A stretch of 64,000 nucleotides of DNA from the NCBI GenBank assembly GCA_018907035.1, contig JACCIC010000004.1:2657501-2721500 (forward strand), written 5' to 3'. The notes beneath the pieces are model-generated. The model was not told the DNA's origin. It saw only the letters and a list, made by a program, of their open reading frames with translations, and made no database searches. Each line of letters begins with the position of its first letter. The first letter of the stretch is position 1. Shown in pieces: positions 10,366 through 19,027 of the stretch. Position numbers and translations under genes: made by a program. Source of the DNA: Sycobia sp. Sy_11 (lineage: Eukaryota; Arthropoda; Insecta; Hymenoptera; Epichrysomallidae).

Positions 10366-11446
10366 ATCTGGCTTATTATAGTGCGCACTCTATCGGTGTT
10401 GTCCCCGCTTAAGAACAGATAAAGCTGTTAGTAAGCCGTGAAAATCAGTTCGTATGTACAGGCCTGTACTTATTTTCAATTAGCAACGCCGGACTCTATA
10501 ACGGCTATTCGAAGTCGATTACCAAGAATCACCAAGGAAGTATTGGCAACCCAGGGTAAGAGGACCGTATCGTGAAGTCCCGGATGCATATCGGAATCAA
10601 CGCCCGTTTATACATCTAACCACCTACATCGAGAGTAAATATTCGCTCTTTCTCGCATCCACATTGGGGACTTCACTCTTGCAATATCAACCACCGCGAC
10701 CATGGTCGCCTATGCAGAAGGCAGATGACCAAGGCCCCCCCCCGTTTCTAATGCGAGTGTAACACCCCGACGTGCGTATTACACCGACTTTCTACAACTG
10801 CCTAGCTTAAAATATCCTGAGCTGGATTAGAACCGGTGTTCTTAATCACAGTCTCTACGGATCCAAGATCGCTATGATTCGAACATTAGAGCCAAGCATT
10901 AATTAAAGCGTGCACTGCATGTCTATGCACAGAAAGCGCGTTTATGTACGCGCGCAAGCATACAAGAGTAATCAGCTCTAGCATGCATACACGCGTACAT
11001 TACGCATACGCATATGCAAGTGTTTGCAATAGTGCCTTTCATTACGATTTGTTCATCGTGCGACCGGACCGTACCACCATTGGCGAATATTTTGGCACAC
11101 TAAAACCATACTGTTTTAGTTTCCGACAAGCTTGCTATAAAAGTTAAAAACCGTTTTTCAGCAGAGAAAATCTAAGTGGCGCACGGCAGGTTTGAAAGCA
11201 ATCCCGCCGGGTCCGAGATGCCGCGGGATTCGTGCGAAGCCGCAACTATAGCTTCGCAATCGCTCTCTCTATCCCTTCTGCGCGCATCTCATACTCTCTC
11301 TCTCTCGCACGGCGCGCGTGGATTGGCTGCGCCCCATTCCGCGCGCCGCGCACGCGCATTTTATTTTGACGCTGGCCGCGGCACGGTATTCATGGATACC
11401 ACCACCGGGCGAGCGGACCGCGCGTTGCTGCACACTCGGACGTCTC

Positions 11447-11479
<33 letters not shown>

Positions 11480-11619
11480 TTGTCTCTTGGCGCACGAGCA
11501 CTGAAGCAGCATACAGAAGTATGTATACCGCGCACAACAGTGTCGGCTAGATTCATACATATATGTCGTGCACACAGGCATACACATGTTTCGGTCCAAG
11601 TGGCTCGACGGTGTAGCTT

Positions 11620-11622
<3 letters not shown>
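10366..11622. other. Unassigned sequence inside the Copia element
   Basis: Mixed composition with no convincing ORF. It contains a C9 run near 10736 and a CpG-rich block at 11180-11560 with two CT runs (near 11295 and 11443-11479). It does not resemble Copia internal sequence and is presumably part of nested insertions whose borders I cannot place. Confidence 0.4.

Positions 11623-11672
<50 letters not shown>
11623..11672. repeat. (AT)n microsatellite
   Basis: About 25 AT units ending directly at TGTAAC. Confidence 0.95.
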
Positions 11673-11675
<3 letters not shown>

Positions 11676-12589
11676 AACGCCGTTTTCACGCACTCGTCTG
11701 ATACACACACTCTCACACGTAATTAGTGGCGCAGATTCCGCGATACTTCCGACGGTTACAATGACACGCTAGCACGATACACAGGGGGACGGGGACCTGC
11801 GATAAGGACATATACGGATGAACACACGTTAAAACGCTAAGTGAAACGGCGCGACAGCGGCGGACGCGGCAAACTTACTTCCTAGCCCACTAGGCGGTCA
11901 AGTACTTGTCTTCGTCAGATACTGCAGGGCGATCTTGATCTTCCTCCGGAACGGGCTGCTGGATGTGGTGGCCGTCGGTCTCTCTGTCTCTCTCTCGCTT
12001 GACACCAGTCAGGTAGGGAGTGGCGGCGGTAGTGCGGGGCCCGCTCTCTCGCGATGCTCGGCTCCCGTCGGGCAGGCAGTTGGAGATACTGCTGCAGCTG
12101 CTGGGCCGTCGGCCAGTTGGTGGTGGAGGTGGAGGAGAGCAGGGGCTCTCTGGCGGCAGATCGCACACGGCTCCGGTCGTGTAGGCAGCCGCGGCCGCGG
12201 CGGTGTCGGTCGGGGAGCTACGCGCTCTCCGGATGCGAACAATTGCTGCGGCCAGAATCGTCGGGGCTGGGAACACAGTATTCGCGAGGTCCTCTCTGTC
12301 CTTTTCAAGTCATTCTCTACCTGATACTTTAAAGCACAGACACGAGCCACTCACAGTGCGGGGCTGATAATCTTCGAAGGTTATAACGGAGCTTGCGGCG
12401 ACGTAAGAACGGGTGACAAATGCGTCAGTCGTTTACCGTGTCTCGACAGAGAAGAACGCCTACGCTTCTCTCTCGTTCAAGGGTCGCGTTGCGCGGCGCT
12501 TCGCACGCGCTCTTTTGGCAGCCCGACTGTTTTACTTGCGCTCACGCGCGTACGCGGTTTTAAACGCAGAGGCCGTCGATCGGGACGGT

Positions 12590-12592
<3 letters not shown>
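11673..12592. repeat. Candidate solo LTR embedded in an AT array
   Basis: This 920-bp GC-rich, CpG-rich segment begins TGTAACGCCG and ends GGGACGGTTAC. Both ends abut AT/TA dinucleotide arrays, as if it had been inserted into one array. The ends are a short imperfect inverted repeat (TGTAAC/GTTAC), as in many LTRs, but the final CA is not intact and no domain or polyadenylation signal settles it. The overlapping ORFs here are compositional. Confidence 0.3.

Positions 12593-12655
<63 letters not shown>
12593..12655. repeat. (TA)n(TG)n compound microsatellite
   Basis: About 15 TA units followed by about 16 TG units. Confidence 0.95.
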
Positions 12656-12659
<4 letters not shown>

Positions 12660-12861
12660 TAATGTATATAGGATACGCACACGTACAGTATTGCATGCAC
12701 GCGCTTTCACACATACACCGATTTTCTCATCCGCACGGTACATACACATACTTTAGCATTCACTCAGTTCTTGCATGCGAACTTCTTTCTACGCGCCGAC
12801 TGCATTTATTTCTATATATCTATATATATACGCATATATATATATATGTATCTGTATGTAT

Positions 12862-12876
12862 GCGTATACTATAGGT
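12862..12876. repeat. Target-site duplication of the nested R1-clade LINE (left)
   Basis: GCGTATACTATAGGT, identical to 16638-16652. Confidence 0.93.
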
Positions 12877-13067
12877 TTTTTTATTAGGCGTAGGCAGAGC
12901 AAGTTCTGCACTAGTGGCCTCTCGAAACCAGCATCCCGCCGGAACTATCCGGGAATATTACTTCGACGGGGCTGTTAGTTAGCCTATACGGCTCCTCTTC
13001 TTATGACACTATCCTACGTCCCCCATCCACACAGGTGATCAGGGGTTCGGTGTTCGTCCTCTGTATC

Positions 13068-15314
13068 TTAAAATAGGATCAGTTGGCCTGGTTCATCCTG
13101 GGCCATTCGCTTAGTTCTATCGGCATATCTAAGTTTGATCATCACCTCTTTTGCGAAACTGGCTACTGCCTTCCAGTTTTCAGAAGATTCCAGCATTATT
13201 GATAGGATGCTCTCTGGTCTTATTGGCTCATTGATGATGATCATCAAGCGCTCACGTTGTGTTCTAAAACGAGGGCAGCTCACTAGTATATGCTCGGCAT
13301 CCTCGACCAATGCCGGACAGATGGGGCAGAAATCATTATTATTCAGGTGAAAACGGTGGAAATAGAACCTAAAACAACCATGTCCAGTCAGCAACTTAGT
13401 TAGGTGGAAATCTAGTTCCCCGTGTTTCCTGTTGATCCATCTGTGTATGTCTGGAAGGATACGATAAGTCCATCGGCCTTTGCTAGAATCATTCCATCGT
13501 TTTTGCCATATTTCTATAGAAGGTTGACGTTCCACGTTTTTGGCACCTTGTAGAGAATCCACTGCGACCTTACATATGTTGTGCAGCCTAGCCAGTTCAT
13601 CTGCAGCTAAATCGAAAGGAAGAATTCCGGCAAGTACCTCAGCAGCGTCGGTGGATACTGTCCTGTAACCACTAATAATACGTATACAGGAGCGGCGACG
13701 GGTCGCAATGGCCATCTCACAATACGATTTAATTCCACATGCATGATGCCAAATTGGCGCTGCATACATGCTGACAGAATTAACAACATAAGCTAATAGC
13801 TTTCTCTGGCGTGGGCGTGGTCCACCAATGTTAGGCAGGAGCCGACACAAGGCAGCTGCAACTCGTTGCGCTTTTTCGCCAGATATCTTTATATGCTCTT
13901 TGAAGTTTAACCTGACATCAAGCTGTACACCCAAGTATCGTAAAGATGGCGCAGAACTAATGCGGCAGCTACCAACTTTAAGAATAATACTATCTACCGT
14001 CTTACGACTGCTGACAAGGACTACTTCTGTCTTGTGCTCCGCTAATTATAGCCCAGCCGACTCAATCCATCTATTGATGTTGCTGATTGTCTCATTGGCA
14101 TTTTCAGTGAGTTCCTCAAGGGTCTTAGCAGTCACTACTAGAGCGATATCGTCGGCGTACCCTACTGTTATTGAACCAGGCTGTTGTGGAATCCTCAACA
14201 CGCCATCATACATAATATTCCACAATATAGGTCCCATAAGCAAGCCCTGGGGGACTCCCGCAGTAACCTTATACGATACAATGCCTTCATCCGTTCGGTA
14301 TAATATTCTCCTATTCTCAAAGAAGCTGGCCACGGCATTCTGTAGATAACCAAGTACTCCGAACTCTTTAAGAGAATTCATAATAGAAGACCAGCGCGCT
14401 GAGTTGAAGGCATTCTTGACATCTAGAGTGACAATGGCACAACACTGTTTAGTACCACCTTTCCATCTCTTACCACTGATTGCATTTCTTGCGGTACACA
14501 CTACCAGTTTAATAGCATCGACTGTTGATTTGGATTTCCGAAATCCAAATTGGCGTGAGGATAAGCCGTGCAATTCTTCAGTGAATGCTTCCAGTCGGCT
14601 ACATATTATGTTTTCAAATATTTTACCTACCGTATCGAGCATACACAATGGCCTGTATGATGACGGATCATCAAGTGGCTTATTGCCCTTAGGTAACAGG
14701 ACTAACCTTTGAGTTTTCCAGCAATAAGGAAAAATACCCTCAAGAAGACAAGCATTATATACTTTTAGAAATATAGCTGGATTCTTCTATATCGCCAACT
14801 TAAGTGCCGCATTAGGGATACCATCAGGGCCAGGGGCAGCATTGTCTCTAGTCTTAGCGTAAGCATTATGTAGCTCCATTTCTGTTATAAGTGGTATATC
14901 GTCCGAGTGTTCCGTGCGCAGTACAGTCCCATGGGTGTCATTACGAATGAGAGCGGAAACAATCTTATCAATCCATACCGTCCTAGTGGGTTGTATTGGT
15001 GCCCTACTCAATCGTGCCATGACTGTTTTGTATAGTCGTCCCCATCAGTCATTGTTAGCCTCTGCACAGAGTTCAAGCCAGCATCGACGCTTGCTTGCCT
15101 TAATGGCCTTGACAAGCGCTCTTTGTGCTTCTTTAAATAAACTATTAAACGTACCACGATGGCTGCGGACTATTTGGGTATGTCTACGTGCGCGATGACA
15201 TTGTTTGCGCAATTCTGCAATTTCATTTATCCACCAGTAGACAGATTGACGATGTTTAAATCCGCTCTTAGTCCTAGTCATCGATGCATCGCATGCTTCA
15301 GAGATATGCTTCAT
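13068..15314 (-). pseudogene. R1-clade LINE ORF2: reverse transcriptase to C-terminal zinc finger
   Basis: One reading frame runs from 15314 to 13068, broken only by in-frame stops near 15045, 14787 and 14046. It starts in the linker after the endonuclease (VYWWINEIAELRKQC near 15240). RT motifs follow: DNAAPGPDGIPNAALK near 14830, RQFGFRKSKSTVDAI near 14530, VTLDVKNAFNSARW (first catalytic Asp) near 14420, VTAGVPQGLLMGPILWN near 14250, and VGYADDIALVV (catalytic YADD) near 14150. The C-terminal part has CPICPALVEDAEHILVSC and ends AQDEPGQLILF. The long open stretch shows the copy is only moderately old. Confidence 0.93.
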
Positions 15315-15421
15315 GAGTGCATTTGCCAGATAGCAATGTCTATTCTTAGCTCCTTTATTCTCTGTTTCAGCAGGTCATGAGCCGCTACGCAATGGTTGGT
15401 ATTCAGTTGGAGTATTCTCAT
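15315..15421 (-). pseudogene. Stub of the LINE ORF2 endonuclease
   Basis: ORF2 starts at an ATG (15421-15419) whose last two bases form the first two of the ORF1 stop. Readable residues are MRILQLNTNHCVAAHDLL and a following helix to about 15335, the beginning of an APE-like endonuclease (QLN motif). The sequence then jumps to the post-endonuclease linker out of frame, so about 200 codons including all later catalytic residues are missing. Confidence 0.85.
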
Positions 15422-16384
15422 GTTTTATGTCTGTTTAAAAACTCCACGGTGATCGGGCACTTATAGCTGTATGCTGGATGGTTAATCTCCGTTTTTCCTT
15501 CACATTTACAGAGTAAACAGCAAGGCTCGTTTACACACAGCTTGGATAGATGGTCTTTTCCACCGCAGTGCCTGCAAAGTTTAGTTCTCTCAGGGCCCGA
15601 GCACACGGACGCTAAATGGCCAATCTGCCAACACGTGAAACAGCGCTTTATTTCTGTTTTTTTTCGAACACTGCAGCTGACCTATCCGATTTGAACATGC
15701 CCTGCACGCAGTAACTCAGTTGCGTGGCTATATGGTATAGACACCACCGCCGTCTGAGTACCCCCATAAGCTTGCGGCAAGGAACGAGCGATTAACATTT
15801 TAGTCTCCTTTAGTTCGAGGTGCGTCCATTAAGCCTGCATGCACTGGGTAATTCTTTATCTTTACCTTTGGGCTTCTTGCGCTTGATAGTCTGCCATTGA
15901 TTTTCCTTGACCTCAAACTTCCCTGTAGGTACTCCAACCGACTCTGGTGGTTTCCTTAAGCCCAGTGATAATTCTTTCGTCCTTTTGTCACCTACTGTTT
16001 TAGGAGTGGAATCCATTCCTTCGGCTGCGCTTCGTTTGGTATCAGAGCGTAGACTCGGCGTAGTTTGAGTCACCACTTCATGAGTACCGGGACGGTGATA
16101 CTGCAACAGATCATCCTTTGCCATACTGATGCATTTGTAAGAGGCATTAATAGAACAAGAAAGATCCTTAATGGTCTTGTGCACGTTATGCCTATCTTTA
16201 ACAAAATCCAACAGTTGGCTGATCTTCTCACCAATCTCTCCAGATGATTGTTTCTTCGCGTGATAGAGATTTCACGATCCGTCATTTCTTGATCCATGAT
16301 GACATCTCCTTTAGTACTCAATGTACTGTCTATGATGATGTTTGATTTGCCCTCCCCAGAATCCGAGGGGCTACCGCCGACCAT
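15418..16384 (-). pseudogene. R1-clade LINE ORF1 (gag-like, CCHC knuckles)
   Basis: Pieces at 16070-16384, 15810-16211 and 15418-15606 in different frames form one decayed ORF1. The N-terminal and middle parts are Ser/Lys/Thr-rich with a coiled-coil-like stretch (frameshift near 16190). The C-terminal part has CRHCGGKDHLSKLC and CCLLCKCEGKTEINHPAYSY, the retroviral-type zinc knuckles of LINE ORF1 proteins, and ends in TGA at 15418-15420. The region 15607-15809 also carries a knuckle-like stretch with stops. The protein would bind element RNA. Confidence 0.85.
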
Positions 16385-16637
16385 AGAGCTTGGACTCTAT
16401 CGGAATCGCTGAGGAGATTGACCGGTCTTGCCGGAGTTACTCCCTGGGGTATATCCTTGTTTATACCAAATATTAATCATAATTGGCCTTAAGTTCGGGA
16501 GGCCCTCCCTATTAGCTGTTTCTGTCCGCTCTCAGTATTTTATTTCCTCAGTGCCCTCTACAAATTGTAGCAAGCCATCCCCTATCCGCAACCTGGGGAG
16601 GCGCCAGATGGGAGAAAGCAACAAAACTTCACACTAG

Positions 16638-16652
16638 GCGTATACTATAGGT
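16638..16652. repeat. Target-site duplication of the nested R1-clade LINE (right)
   Basis: GCGTATACTATAGGT, identical to 12862-12876. Confidence 0.93.
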
Positions 16653-17130
16653 ATACGCATACATCTGCGTGTGTGTATGCACCACTCCAGACGTACGCAG
16701 CAGCACATACACGTATACGTATTTCTTTTCTCACTTAACATGCACGCGCGCATTTCTTAAATTTTACTAAAATTCCAAAAATTTTAATTGCTTAAACAAT
16801 ACATTGTTTATTAATAATTATTTAACAACAATCCTTTAAATGTTTCTATATTCATTTGTACAACTTACTACTTTGCATGTATACTTGAATTGACAAACGC
16901 GTATAAATAAATAAATGCTTTAATATTTATTTATTTAGTTATATAACAAATTATATCAACAAATTTATTTCTCACACAATCTAATCAATTTATTATTTAA
17001 CTAATTCATTATAAGTAGCGCGTGCATTAATCTTAGATTTCCGCACGCGCGTATTCTTTCTTTCTCTCTCTCTCTCAGTCAGCAGCATTTAGACAGGCAT
17101 GCTCTCTCTCACTCACTCTACCGCGCGCGG
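16653..17130. other. Unassigned AT-rich sequence inside the Copia element
   Basis: No ORF or recognisable motif; TA/TG-rich start, then AT-rich DNA. Confidence 0.5.
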
Positions 17131-17140
17131 GTATACATCT

Positions 17141-17180
<40 letters not shown>
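17141..17180. repeat. (CT)n microsatellite
   Basis: About 20 CT units. Confidence 0.95.
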
Positions 17181-17183
<3 letters not shown>

Positions 17184-17455
17184 CTCACTCCAACGCGCTT
17201 GACTACGCAAGCGCGCTGTCTCACTCACTCCCGTGCGCTAGTGCAATTAAGCACGCGCTCTCTCTCATTCCAGTGCGGTTGCATAGCAGAGCGCACTGTC
17301 TCACTCACTCCCGCGCGCTGGCGCAGTTAAGCATACGCTCTCTCTTAATTCAACGCGCTTGACTAGGCAAGCGCACTGTCTCACTCACTCGCGCTCTCTC
17401 TCTCTCTCTCTCTCACTCCACTGCGCTTGAACGGTCAAGCACACTGTTCACACAC
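17181..17455. repeat. About 80-bp minisatellite with a hairpin in each unit
   Basis: Units begin near 17181, 17257, 17337 and 17392. Each starts with a CT-rich stretch, then an inverted repeat, then usually CTGTCTCACTCACTC. Unit 1 has an 8-bp stem (CGCGCTTG/CAAGCGCG, 6-nt loop), unit 3 a 7-bp stem, and unit 4 a 5-bp stem. Unit 2 has lost that stem but has AGTGCG/CGCACT around the same position. The last unit has a longer CT expansion and ends in CA repeats. Confidence 0.75.
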
Positions 17456-18496
17456 ACATGTATATAGCATGAATATACGGAAGTTCTATCAGTGTCGCTG
17501 TGTTGCGCACACTATCTATCTTCCTACTCGCATCTCTGTACTGCGTTAGAGTTAATAATTAATAATAATTTTCAAGTGAAAGAATGTTGTTAAATAAAGA
17601 AATTAGATAGATCATGAAAAATTCAACTTTTAAAATTTGCCATTTCACATGTGTATCTTAAATGCCACACGTGCATTCTGCAAAGTTTAACTAGAAACTT
17701 CAAAGTTAAAATAATTTCAAGAATATTTAAATAAATATTTGCCATATTTTACAATATTGCTAATAAGTGTGTTTTACAGTAATTACATTAGACACAGGTA
17801 AGTACATAAATTAGTACTTTTTGTGTTTCATGTATATATAAAATGTTCAATTCAATTTATTAATTAATTAACATCGTTTGCAAAATTTGAATTATGTTTA
17901 AGTATATGTATAAACATAAACTATTGTTTATCTCAGCATGCGGACTTGTCTTGCGAAAGTATACATGCGCGCTACAGTCCGTGCTTCGTTCAGTCCGCAG
18001 TACAGTTCCGCCGCTCGCACTCATACATACATCGTCGCATCATCGCATCCCTCATTCTCTATCCATTCTGCGCGCGAACAAAGTTGCACGTGCGCGCCGC
18101 CGTCGCGCACTCGGTTTTCTCGGAATCTGTTATTTTTTTGATCAAAAAGGATTTTACCTCCCCTTCTTTTTCTTACTAACTGACTTTTCGCACGCTTTCT
18201 CTCTTTCTTTGTAATTCTTTTACTCTTTTCGAATTTACTAATTTTCTTATGAATTCTTTTGAGATTGCGCACTTCTCTGTTTCTAACTTTACTTTATTCG
18301 CGTCGTGCTTCTAAATTTTTCCCTTTCGGATTCTAGCTTTAATTTTCGCACTCCCGATTTTCACACATCTTTCTTTCATACTTTTCACACTCTTATCTAC
18401 TTTTCTAACCTATTCTAATTTTTCCGACACACACTTTTCACACTTTACTTTCTATAACTTGCTCTTGGTCAGATTGTTTAGAATTAAGTTACTCAT
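17456..18496. other. Unassigned pyrimidine-rich and AT-rich sequence
   Basis: No supported ORF. 18120-18480 is strongly pyrimidine-rich on the plus strand (T/C runs with ACAC interruptions). Its origin is unknown; it may be the Copia leader or nested sequence. Confidence 0.45.
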
Positions 18497-18539
18497 CCTT
18501 CCTTCCTTCCTTCCTTCCTTCCTTCCTTCCTTCCTTCCT
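18497..18539. repeat. (CCTT)n microsatellite
   Basis: About 10.5 CCTT units. Confidence 0.95.
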
Positions 18540-18560
18540 ACAATTTTATTATTAATAATA

Positions 18561-18607
18561 CAATAGTCTAGTATTGTAAGCTAGAACTCTTTGGCTCAGA
18601 GTTCTAG
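18561..18607 (-). other. Two adjacent hairpins in the Copia leader
   Basis: CAATA/TATTG around a 6-nt loop (18561-18576), then a perfect 10-bp stem CTAGAACTCT/AGAGTTCTAG with a 7-nt loop (18581-18607). They lie about 220-260 bp from the 5' LTR, where packaging or dimerisation signals can occur in retroelement RNAs. The function is inference. Confidence 0.5.
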
Positions 18608-18809
18608 TGAGTGTGACTTTCACTTACACTTAATCGTTTTCAAAGGTCTTTTCCACTCCCGCACTCACTACCGAGAATTTATAAAATTTATAAAATTTCC
18701 CGAACGAGCACGTGCAAAAAGCCTTCGCGTCTTAAATTTGTTAATTGATTTTAAATAGAAAAATACTATAAAATCTATTAATAAAATTAACTAGTGCACT
18801 GGCAGCGTG

Positions 18810-18823
18810 CTGGGCCCATAACC
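18810..18823 (-). other. Copia primer-binding site, initiator tRNA-Met type
   Basis: On the minus strand GGTTATGGGCCCAG begins directly after the CA end of the 5' LTR. This is the core of the primer-binding site of Drosophila copia, which uses an internal fragment of initiator tRNA-Met. Confidence 0.85.
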
Positions 18824-19027
18824 TGTAGGTTTGTATGAAATAAAGAGACAAAGAATATGAATAATAATCAGATTTTTATTAAGCACGTCTGAACTCTATA
18901 AGCTACCAGCACGAACTAATCGCACAGCGAGGCGGCTCACAGCCGCCGAGCAGAGCGCTCTCATGTTATACTTACACATGTCAAATTTACCTAGAAGTGC
19001 GTAGGGCTAACGTCTTTTATTCCAACA
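18824..19027 (-). repeat. Copia 5' LTR
   Basis: 204 bp, TGTAGG...CCAACA on the plus strand, paired with 5007-5213. It would hold the promoter and polyadenylation signals; none is obvious beyond AT-rich stretches. Confidence 0.93.

Larger units (their letters stand above)
12877..16637 (-). mobile_element. R1-clade (Waldo-like) LINE, near full length, endonuclease deleted
   Basis: A 3.76-kb non-LTR retrotransposon on the minus strand, flanked by a perfect 15-bp duplication. On the minus strand it has a 5' UTR (16385-16637), ORF1 (15418-16384), ORF2 (13068-15421) and a 3' UTR (12877-13067) ending CTAATAAAAAAA. ORF1 and ORF2 overlap by ATGA. Only the first 30 or so codons of the ORF2 endonuclease remain. 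The family is the same as the copy at 1-482. Insertion into a TA/TG/ACAY-like simple sequence agrees with Waldo elements of the R1 clade, which are known to target ACAY repeats. Confidence 0.9.
5007..19027 (-). mobile_element. Copia-type LTR retrotransposon with nested insertions
   Basis: Two about 205-bp direct repeats with TG...CA ends bound the element. The order on the minus strand is 5' LTR (18824-19027), a primer-binding site matching the one used by Drosophila copia, an oversized leader, gag, protease, integrase, reverse transcriptase, RNase H, a polypurine tract and 3' LTR (5007-5213). The domain order protease-integrase-RT-RNase H defines Copia (Pseudoviridae-like), not Gypsy. The 14-kb length is inflated by an R1-clade LINE (12877-16637) and further unexplained sequence between leader and gag. 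The LTRs differ at roughly 18-20 positions by eye, so the insertion is old, and the coding region has stops and frameshifts. Confidence 0.93.

Noticed and set aside
11673..11760. Short 88-bp element ending CGACGGTTACA
   Set aside because: TGTAAC/GTTACA ends also bound this shorter segment, but it lacks any flanking duplication; the longer 11673-12592 interpretation fits the array borders better, though weakly.
11890..12350. Several overlapping Arg/Ser/Pro-rich ORFs on both strands
   Set aside because: GC-rich DNA gives open frames in all directions; none has a motif or a homologous copy here.
12477..12874. Tyr/Ile/Cys-Val repeat ORFs
   Set aside because: They arise from TA and TG arrays.
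17181..17455. CRISPR-like array
   Set aside because: Units are contiguous imperfect repeats without distinct spacers, in a eukaryotic context.
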